NCBI GenBank assembly: GCA_050248155.1
Contig: JBFWSW010000010.1
Coordinates: 34,527-98,526, forward strand
Source: VFMC01 sp050248155
GTDB lineage: Bacteria; Actinomycetota; Acidimicrobiia; Acidimicrobiales; Ilumatobacteraceae
Direction of reading: 5' to 3'
DNA: 64,000 nucleotides
Shown: positions 58,294-64,000 of the stretch, one piece after another
How positions within the stretch are numbered: the stretch's first letter is position 1
Layout: each line of letters opens with the position of its first letter
Program-made: the position numbers and the translations under genes
The notes under the pieces: generated by a model
Database searches by the model: none
Seen by the model: only the letters and a program-made list of their open reading frames with translations
What the model was told of the DNA's origin: nothing

Positions 58294-59205
58294 TCAGCTC
58301 TCCACGGTTGGAACGGTCTCGGGGGCGGCAGCGTCCGCGGCCGGCTCGGCCTCGGCATCGGTGGCGGCCTCGGCTGTCGTGCGGCTGGCCTCGAGGCGGG
58401 CATCGCGCTCGGCCTGGGCCTGGGCGGCCTGGCGCCGGGCCTCGGTCTGAGCTGCTGCGAACGCGGCCTCGTCCTCGGCGGTGCGCTTGGGCGCCGGCGC
58501 GGCCTGCGGGTTGCGCTTGTTGGCGACGTAGCGGCCCTCTTCGATCGCCTCGGCGATCACCCGAGCCATCAGTGCGTTCGCGCGGATGGCGTCGTCGTTG
58601 CCCGGGATGGGGTACTGCACGACATCGGGATCGACGTTGGTGTCGACCACGGCGATGACGGGGATGCCGAGCTTGTTGGCCTCGGTGACCGCGATGTGCT
58701 CCTTCTTGGTGTCGAGCACGAAGACGGCGTCGGGACGCTTGCTCATGCCACGGATGCCACCGAGGTTCTTCTGCAGCTTCTCGAGCTCGCGACCGAGGAG
58801 CAGCGCCTCCTTCTTCGGCATCGCGTCGAACTCGCCCGAGACGCGCATGCGCTCGTACTCCTGCATCTTCGAGACCCGCTTGGCGATCGTCTCGTAGTTG
58901 GTCAGCATGCCGCCGAGCCAGCGCTCGTTCACGTACGGCATGCCCACCTGGTCGGCGTAGCTGCGCACCGGGTCCTGGGCCTGCTTCTTGGTGCCGATGA
59001 ACAGCACCGTGCCGCCCCTGGACGACAGGTCACGCACGAAGTTGTAGGCGGTCTCGATGCGCGAGAGCGTCTGCTCGAGATCGATGATGTAGATGCCGTT
59101 GCGCTCGCCGAAGATGAAGCGCTTCATCTTGGGGTTCCAGCGGCGGGTCTGGTGCCCGAAGTGGACACCGGCTTCCAACATCTGTCGCATGGTGACGACG
59201 GCCAT
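58294..59205 (-). CDS. rpsB: 30S ribosomal protein S2
   Basis: S2 is a structural protein of the small subunit. The 303-aa product starts MAVVTMRQMLEAGVHFGHQT after a GAAGGAG ribosome-binding site. The S2 core includes FIGTKKQAQD, NERWLGGMLTNYETI and GIPVIAVVDTNVDP. An Ala/Glu-rich tail of about 70 residues beyond the core resembles those of other actinobacterial S2 proteins. The M23-like gene lies 121 bp upstream on the same strand. Confidence 0.97.
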   Translation of the reverse strand: MAVVTMRQMLEAGVHFGHQTRRWNPKMKRFIFGERNGIYIIDLEQTLSRIETAYNFVRDLSSRGGTVLFIGTKKQAQDPVRSYADQVGMPYVNERWLGGMLTNYETIAKRVSKMQEYERMRVSGEFDAMPKKEALLLGRELEKLQKNLGGIRGMSKRPDAVFVLDTKKEHIAVTEANKLGIPVIAVVDTNVDPDVVQYPIPGNDDAIRANALMARVIAEAIEEGRYVANKRNPQAAPAPKRTAEDEAAFAAAQTEARRQAAQAQAERDARLEASRTTAEAATDAEAEPAADAAAPETVPTVES

Positions 59206-59326
59206 GATGTGCTCCTTCTGCGGTTGGCTGCGCACGGAGCCCAGGCACCCGGCCGGAGCCAGGCGACCGCAGGAAGGGCGGTGCGATGGGATGGGGGCCC
59301 GCGGGTCGGCGAGCCGTCGACCGATG

Positions 59327-59821
59327 CTACCGGGTGGACGTGCCGTTGCGACAGCTCAACGTCCCTGGTCCGGGCCATGGTGCGGGCGTGCCGTCGATCG
59401 GGACCAGGCGTGTCGGGAACCGACGGCGGCCGAGCCAGGGAGTGGGATCGACGGGCTCGTCGGATGGCTCGGGCCGGCGCAGCCCGAAGTAGAAGCGGCC
59501 GGTCGTGGTGCCGATGCGTGTGCCGGGACGGATGGTGTCGCCGCGGGCGACCGACACGGAGGCGAGGCGTCCATAGGTGGCGCGGAGGCCGTCCGCGTGC
59601 TCGATCACCACGTACCTGGTGCCGGCGACCGAGCCTGCGAACGTGACCGTACCGGCGGCCACCCCCACGACCGGCTGACCGGGCCGCGGGCCGTACTCGA
59701 TGCCCCGGTTGCCCGGGCAGTAGGTGCAGGCCGGTGCCCGATAGGGGTCGACGACAACCGCATCGACGGGAGGCGTCCAACAGGGGGCAGCAATCAGAGC
59801 GAATGCGAGCACGAGGAACAT
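59327..59821 (-). CDS. Degenerate LytM/M23 peptidase-like exported protein
   Basis: This is probably a non-catalytic cell-wall factor. The 164-aa product has an N-terminal membrane or signal segment (MFLVLAFALIAAP). A LytM-like domain follows: GQPVVGVAAGTVTFAGSVAGTRYVVIEHADGLRATYG. The zinc ligands are gone: the first motif reads NRGIEYG where HxGxD is expected, and the last reads TGRFYFGLRR where TGxHLHFELR is expected. A GGAG site lies 6 nt before the ATG. An M23-type gene beside rpsB is common in actinobacteria. It may regulate an amidase. Confidence 0.8.
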   Translation of the reverse strand: MFLVLAFALIAAPCWTPPVDAVVVDPYRAPACTYCPGNRGIEYGPRPGQPVVGVAAGTVTFAGSVAGTRYVVIEHADGLRATYGRLASVSVARGDTIRPGTRIGTTTGRFYFGLRRPEPSDEPVDPTPWLGRRRFPTRLVPIDGTPAPWPGPGTLSCRNGTSTR

Positions 59822-59879
59822 GGCGACTCCAGCTTGGGTCAACGGCAGCAGGGCGCATCGCGCCGATGAGGCGGAGCTC

Positions 59880-60007
59880 GTTGTCGTGCCCGTGCGCCGA
59901 CACGGTCCCCGTGAGGCGCACAGCAGCTGGGTGCGGCCGGAGGCCGCTCCGATCAACTCGACCGACAGGAGAGAGCGAGCGCCAGCGAGCGAACGATGGA
60001 GGTCGAA
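59880..60007 (-). repeat. Dispersed 128-bp structured repeat, copy B (3' of the sigma factor)
   Basis: It starts within 1 nt after the sigma-factor TAG and runs about 128 nt, ending about 60 nt before the M23-like ATG. It keeps both stem-loops of copy A; loop changes (GCA to GGA, TTC to TCC) do not disturb the arms. It may affect the sigma-factor mRNA end and expression of the next gene. Confidence 0.75.
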
Positions 60008-60760
60008 CTACGAAATGCCCGACGCAGCCAGGCGTGCCCGCAGGTGGAGCACGGCCTTGGTGTGGATCTGCGAGACCCGGCTCTCGGTGACCCCGAGGAC
60101 CGAGCCGATCTCGGCGAGTGTGAGGCCCTCGTCGTAGTACAGCGACATCACGAGCTTCTCGCGCTCGGGGAGCCGGCGGACCTCCTGGCGGACCAGCCGG
60201 CGCACCTCGCTCTCCTCGACGATCGCCGAGGGCGAGTCAGGGGTCTCGCCTGCCAGCGATCTGGGTTCGGCACCGGCGACCAGCGCCCGGTCGAGCGGGC
60301 CGACCGTGGTGGAGGCGATCGCGACGAGCCACTTCTGGAACTCGGTGGCGCTGATCTTGAGGTGCTTGGCGATCTCGTCGTCGGTGGGCGCCCGACCGAA
60401 CCTGGCCTCGAGCTCGCTGAAGGCCGACTCGACCTCGCGGGCCCTGCTGCGCACCGACCGCGGCACCCAGTCGAGCGAGCGCAGGCCGTCGAACACGGCA
60501 CCGCGGATGCGCGGCACGGCGAAGGTCTCGAACTTCACCCCTCGCTCGGGGTCGAACCGCTCGACCGCGTCGATGAGACCGAAGATGCCCGCGCTGACGA
60601 GGTCGCCGGGGTCGACGCTGCTCGGCAGGCCGGCGCCGACGCGGCCGGCCACGAACTTCACGAGCGGCGAGTAGTGCTCGATGATGCGATCGCGAGCGAG
60701 CGCATCTCGGGACTCGAACCAGCGGTCCCACCAGTGGCTGATGTCGACGGCAATCGTCAT
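60008..60760 (-). CDS. whiG: FliA/WhiG-family RNA polymerase sigma factor
   Basis: This is a group 3 sigma factor. The 250-aa protein has region 2 (VDPGDLVSAGIFGLIDAVERFDPERGVKFETFA), region 3 and region 4 (LPEREKLVMSLYYDEGLTLAEIGSVLGVTESRVSQIHTKA, abbreviated here across the helix-turn-helix). Neighbours dprA, M23 and rpsB match the whiG neighbourhood of Streptomyces. Motility genes are absent here, so a developmental role is possible. The ATG overlaps the xerC stop (ATGA), coupling the two. Confidence 0.9.
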   Translation of the reverse strand: MTIAVDISHWWDRWFESRDALARDRIIEHYSPLVKFVAGRVGAGLPSSVDPGDLVSAGIFGLIDAVERFDPERGVKFETFAVPRIRGAVFDGLRSLDWVPRSVRSRAREVESAFSELEARFGRAPTDDEIAKHLKISATEFQKWLVAIASTTVGPLDRALVAGAEPRSLAGETPDSPSAIVEESEVRRLVRQEVRRLPEREKLVMSLYYDEGLTLAEIGSVLGVTESRVSQIHTKAVLHLRARLAASGIS

Positions 60761-61710
60761 GCGCGGGGGTGCACCTCGGCGTAGACCGAGCGCAGCCGCT
60801 CGTTGCTGACATGGGTGTATCGCTGCGTCGTGGCGACGTCGGCATGACCGAGGAGCTCTTGCACCACACGCAAGTCTGCCCCACCGTCGAGGAGGTGAGT
60901 GGCGCAGCTGTGGCGCAACGCATGTGGGTGCGTCGGGCTGGCGGCGCGGCGATCGATGATGCGTCGCACGTCGCGCGTGCCCAGCCGAAGACCGCGATGG
61001 TTCCCGAACAGCGCCGCCCCGCCGTCCGCGGCGATCACCTCCGACCGGATCTCGAGCCACCGCCGGAGCGCGTCGACCGCGACCTCGCTCAATGGCACCT
61101 GGCGCTGCTTCCCTCCCTTGCCCCACACGACCGCGGTGCCCCGAGCCAGGTCGAGCTGGTCGAGATCGAGCCCGCACAGCTCGCTCACCCGCAACCCGCT
61201 CCCGTACAGGAGCTCGAGCACGGCGTCGTCGCGGCGTCGGCGCCAGACCGGCTCGTCCTCCGGCGCAGGCCCGTCGAGGAGCACGTCGAGCTCGGCGCCC
61301 GACAGCACGCGCGGCAACCGGCCCTCGCCCGACGGTGCCCGCAGCGACGAGCTGGGGTCGACCTCGATGAACCCGGCGCGCCGCAACCAGCGGAAGTAGC
61401 GACGCAGCGCCGCAACCTTGCGAGCGATCGTGCGCTTGGCGAACCGGCGGGTGGTGAGAAACGCGACGTAGCGCCGGAGGTGGATGCGTTCGACCCCTGC
61501 CGGATCGACCGTGCCGGCACGCGCGCACCAGGTGGCGAAGTCGCGCACGTCGCCCTTGTAGGCGGAGGTCGTGTGCGGCGAGGACGCGGTCAACGACGTG
61601 ACGAACTCCGTGAGCCGCCACGCGTCGTGGTCGACGCCTTCCGGTCCGGGCGCGGAGCGCGCGTCGGGCACGACGTCGTGTGCTGCGCGCCCGCTCGCTG
61701 CCGAATTCAC
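60757..61710 (-). CDS. xerC: Tyrosine recombinase XerC
   Basis: This recombinase resolves chromosome dimers with XerD at dif. The 317-aa protein has the core N-terminal domain (TTSAYKGDVRDFATWC). The catalytic residues lie in LYGSGLRVSELCGL (Arg), VWGKGGKQRQVPL (Lys), HPHALRHSCATHLLDGG (His-x-x-Arg), LLGHADVATTQRYTHV (His and Tyr). GTG start 7 nt after TACTCT. Whether it is XerC or XerD is decided by context with dprA and whiG. Confidence 0.92.
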   Translation of the reverse strand: MNSAASGRAAHDVVPDARSAPGPEGVDHDAWRLTEFVTSLTASSPHTTSAYKGDVRDFATWCARAGTVDPAGVERIHLRRYVAFLTTRRFAKRTIARKVAALRRYFRWLRRAGFIEVDPSSSLRAPSGEGRLPRVLSGAELDVLLDGPAPEDEPVWRRRRDDAVLELLYGSGLRVSELCGLDLDQLDLARGTAVVWGKGGKQRQVPLSEVAVDALRRWLEIRSEVIAADGGAALFGNHRGLRLGTRDVRRIIDRRAASPTHPHALRHSCATHLLDGGADLRVVQELLGHADVATTQRYTHVSNERLRSVYAEVHPRA

Positions 61711-61734
61711 GGAGCGAAGAGTATTCGGTCAGCC

Positions 61735-62877
61735 TCATCGCAGTGGTGACCCCGCCGCCTCGAACCAACCGTCGACCTGGATGAGCCATCCGGCCTGCTC
61801 GAGCCGAGCGAGCATCATCGCGACCTCGAGGACGGGGGCATCGAGGCGCTCCGCCACGTCGCCGACAGTGCTCGCGCGGGCCGCGCACACGCGGTACGCG
61901 GGCACGTCACCAGGTCGGGGCCGGGCCCGGCGATCGGTGAGCAGACCGAGCGTCTGCCCGTGGTCGAGGTGCAGCGCGACCAGGATGTCGTCGACGTCGA
62001 GCGCCGGTGCCGAGCCGTCTCGCAGCAGCGCGTTCACCCCACGGGCTGCCCGGCTGGTGGCATGGCCGGGCACCGCCATCACGGGAATGCCACGTTCGAG
62101 CGCGGCTGTCGCCGTGATGAGCGAGCCGCCCCGTTCGCGCGACTCGACCACGACGACGATCTCGGCGAGCCCGGCGATGATGCGATTGCGCAGCGGGAAG
62201 CGGTACGCGATCGGCGCCGACCCGGGAGGTGCCTCCGTGAGCAGCAGCCCGGTCTGGCCGGTGCGCTGCCAGAGGGGGCGGTGCTCACGCGGATAGACGA
62301 CGTCGAGCCCCGACGCGACCACTGCGACGGGCCGCCCGTTCGCCTCCAGCTGGTCGATCGCGTCGAACACCCCGGCGTGGGCATGGCCGTCGACCCCACG
62401 AGCGAGTCCCGAGACGACGTGGACGCCCGCTTGCGCGAGGCCGTGGCCGAACTGCCGGGCGACGTGTCGGCCGGCGGCCGTCGCGTTGCGCGTGCCGACG
62501 ATGGCCACGCGCCGGCCACCGAGCACCGCGCGATCGCCCAGGCTGAACAGCACAGGCGGCGGCAGCGGATCGTCGGCGAGCGCTGCCGGGTGCTCGGGAT
62601 CACCGATGACCGACACGGCAACGCCCAGCTCGAGACATCGTTCCCACACGAGCTCGGGTGTGAGCCGACTCGCCGAGCCGCGCCACGCGGCACGCACCTC
62701 CGCGTCGCTGAGGACGTGCGCGAGCAGGCCGCCAGGAGGTGGCGGCTCGCCGCCGCTCGCGATCGCGAAGGCGTGGTCGGGGGATCGGTGACGCAACAGC
62801 GCGAGCAGGCGGTGCACGGTCATCTCGCGGAACCCGGCCAGCGCTGCGGCGTACGCCTGCTGAGGCAAGGCGCTCAC
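61735..62877 (-). CDS. dprA: DNA-processing protein DprA
   Basis: DprA binds single-stranded DNA and loads RecA during natural transformation. The 380-aa product has the Rossmann segment VAIVGTRNATAAGRHVARQ and VVSGLARGVDGHAHAG. It also has RFPLRNRIIAGLAEIVVVVES and the GHATSRAARGVNALLRDGS motif. A winged-helix-like end follows (VGDVAERLDAPVLEVAMML). The GTG at 62877 overlaps the comM stop (GTGA), so it is preferred to 62889. No com pilus genes are visible. Confidence 0.93.
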   Translation of the reverse strand: MSALPQQAYAAALAGFREMTVHRLLALLRHRSPDHAFAIASGGEPPPPGGLLAHVLSDAEVRAAWRGSASRLTPELVWERCLELGVAVSVIGDPEHPAALADDPLPPPVLFSLGDRAVLGGRRVAIVGTRNATAAGRHVARQFGHGLAQAGVHVVSGLARGVDGHAHAGVFDAIDQLEANGRPVAVVASGLDVVYPREHRPLWQRTGQTGLLLTEAPPGSAPIAYRFPLRNRIIAGLAEIVVVVESRERGGSLITATAALERGIPVMAVPGHATSRAARGVNALLRDGSAPALDVDDILVALHLDHGQTLGLLTDRRARPRPGDVPAYRVCAARASTVGDVAERLDAPVLEVAMMLARLEQAGWLIQVDGWFEAAGSPLR

Positions 62878-64000
62878 GCCGCGTCCCATCGAGCCTGCCG
62901 CCGGAGCCGGACGCGCAGCTGGAGCGCGAGCTCGACGTGTTCGCGCTCGACGATCGGCCGCGCCGAATCGTCGAGGTCGGCGATCGTGCGCGCGACCCGC
63001 CGCACGCGGTGCAGCCCGCGCCCGGTGAGTCGGCCGGCCTCGAGTTCGTCCCGCAGGCGATCTCGCGCAGCAGCCGAGATCGGGGCGACGTGGTCGAGCA
63101 ACGACGCCGGGATCGAACCGTTCAGCATGCCGCTGCGGGCCACGGACGCCGCTCGCGCAGCGAGAACCCGCTCGCGGACCACGGCGGTCGCCTCACCCCT
63201 GCGCTGGCCGATCAGATCGTCCACCGCTGTCTGCTGGACCCCGACCCGAAGATCGAACCGGTCGAGGAGCGGGCCCGACAGCCGTCGCAGGTATCGCTGC
63301 CTGGCCGCTTCGTCGCACTCGCACTCGCCGGGCGCGCCGCCACCGCACGGGCACGGGTTCGTGGCGGCGACGAGCAGGAAGCGGGCCGGCAGCGACGTCG
63401 TGAAGTTGGCACGCGAGATGCGCACGACGCCCTCCTCGAGGGGTTGCCGAAGCCCGTCGAGCGCGACGGCCGAGAACTCGCCCAACTCGTCGAGGAACAA
63501 CGCGCCGCCGTGCGCCAGGCTGACCTCACCGGGTCGCATGGCGTGCGAGCCGCCGCCCACGAGCGACACCAGCGAGCTGGAGTGATGCGGTGCCCGAAAC
63601 GTGGGACGCCGCACGATGCCCGATCGCGGCAGCCGGGCACCGGCAGCGGAGTGGATCATGGTCGCCTCGAGCGCGATGTCGTGGTCGAGATCGGGCAACA
63701 GCCCGGCGATCCGCTGCGCGAGCATCGTCTTGCCCGACCCGGGCGGGCCGACGAGCAGGAGGTGGTGACCGCCGGCAGCCGACAGCTCGAGGGCGAGCCG
63801 GGCCCCCAACTGACCCCGCACGTCGGCGAGATCGGCGGTTGGAGCCTCGGCGTCCCACTCGGGCGGCGGGGGCGGGTCGGGCCAGCGGCCGCCCGACAAG
63901 GCGTGCACCACCTCTCGCAGCGAGGACACACCGAGGACGTCGTCACCGACGACCGCAGCGGCCTCGTGCCACGACGCGGCTGGGACGACGGCCCGGTGGT
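62874..64000 (-). CDS. comM: ComM/YifB-type AAA+ ATPase (5' part beyond the window)
   Basis: This is a Mg-chelatase-like hexameric ATPase; in Vibrio ComM drives branch migration during transformation. The visible 375 residues begin within the N-terminal LonC-like part. Walker A GPPGSGKTM, GGGALFLDELGEF (Walker B) and VAATNPCPCGG follow, then RYLRRLSGPLLDRFDLRV and the C-terminal Mg_chelatase_C helices (LTGRGLHRVRRVARTIADL). The frame has no stop up to the window edge and the fragment continues. dprA follows with a 4-bp overlap. Confidence 0.94.
   Translation of the reverse strand, partial: HRAVVPAASWHEAAAVVGDDVLGVSSLREVVHALSGGRWPDPPPPPEWDAEAPTADLADVRGQLGARLALELSAAGGHHLLLVGPPGSGKTMLAQRIAGLLPDLDHDIALEATMIHSAAGARLPRSGIVRRPTFRAPHHSSSLVSLVGGGSHAMRPGEVSLAHGGALFLDELGEFSAVALDGLRQPLEEGVVRISRANFTTSLPARFLLVAATNPCPCGGGAPGECECDEAARQRYLRRLSGPLLDRFDLRVGVQQTAVDDLIGQRRGEATAVVRERVLAARAASVARSGMLNGSIPASLLDHVAPISAAARDRLRDELEAGRLTGRGLHRVRRVARTIADLDDSARPIVEREHVELALQLRVRLRRQARWDAA

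Noticed and set aside
59206..59326. rpsB leader checked for a riboswitch or S2 autoregulatory fold
   Set aside because: GC-rich with several weak stems and no pattern I can match to a known leader.
1..64000. tRNA, rRNA, prophage, insertion sequence or integration site
   Set aside because: No cloverleaf, rRNA core, transposase, integrase other than XerC, or flanking att-like repeats were recognised by reading both strands. A tRNAscan or IS search could still find something missed by eye.

Overview
The window is high-GC chromosomal DNA from an actinobacterium. Its gene content and order match the actinobacterial core genome: smc-mutM-rnc-acpP-plsX-rpmF-DUF177-sepIVA-coaD-rsmD, recG-DAK2 opposite rpmB, and comM-dprA-xerC-whiG-M23-rpsB-tsf-pyrH-frr-cdsA-dxr-rip-ispG. 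It also carries the actinobacterial markers NucS (mismatch endonuclease), a Kgd-type 2-oxoglutarate dehydrogenase, GTP-dependent PEP carboxykinase, an F420-type LLM oxidoreductase and a SepIVA-like protein. My best guess is the class Acidimicrobiia (Ilumatobacter/Microtrichales-like), but that is an inference from gene style only. Both ends of the window cut genes: smc on the left and comM on the right.

Layout. 1-8197 (minus): chromosome condensation, base-excision repair, RNase III, acyl-carrier protein and phospholipid initiation, L32, the septum factor and CoA synthesis. 8198-9330: small genes, a REP-like hairpin doublet and a dispersed 128-bp repeat. 9330-13166 (minus): recG and a FakA-like DAK2 protein. 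13348-15653 (plus): rpmB, a cold-shock-like protein and pckG. 15666-25231: mostly accessory metabolism (ferritin-like DUF455 protein, PIG-L deacetylase, alpha-methylacyl-CoA racemase, hydrolase, LLM oxidoreductase, galactokinase, SMP-30 lactonase, metal-receptor fold protein, PH-domain protein). 25261-31542: a UvrD-like helicase, a DUF222-HNH protein of unlike codon use, exonuclease III, an unusual NYN-S1-(TKA)n protein and a HAD hydrolase. 31563-49519: Kgd, a cupredoxin lipoprotein, a PuuD-like membrane protein, EttA, CysQ, enoyl-CoA hydratase, a His-rich tandem-domain membrane protein, an MFS pump, a UbiB-like kinase, a triple-repeat surface protein, NucS and ManA. 49520-64000 (all minus): a short Erm-like methylase, a nucleoside phosphorylase, two MEP-pathway enzymes around a site-2 protease, CDP-DAG synthase, the translation genes, a degenerate LytM protein, a WhiG-type sigma factor, XerC, DprA and ComM.

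The main unexplained signals are four. (1) A recurrent -10-like hexamer (TANNNT, less often CANNNT) sits 6-10 nt before about twenty start codons, implying widespread leaderless transcription, including back-to-back promoters squeezed into 24-31 bp. (2) A structured 128-bp repeat lies directly after the stop codons of recG and the sigma factor, with a 25-bp remnant after a third gene. (3) Two loci carry pairs of 45-46-bp hairpins with the same 62-bp period. (4) Several proteins have unusual architecture: NYN-S1-(TKA)18, the His-rich tandem protein, and a LytM domain that has lost its metal ligands. No tRNA, rRNA, CRISPR array, prophage or insertion sequence was recognised. No stretch longer than 300 bp lacks a gene.
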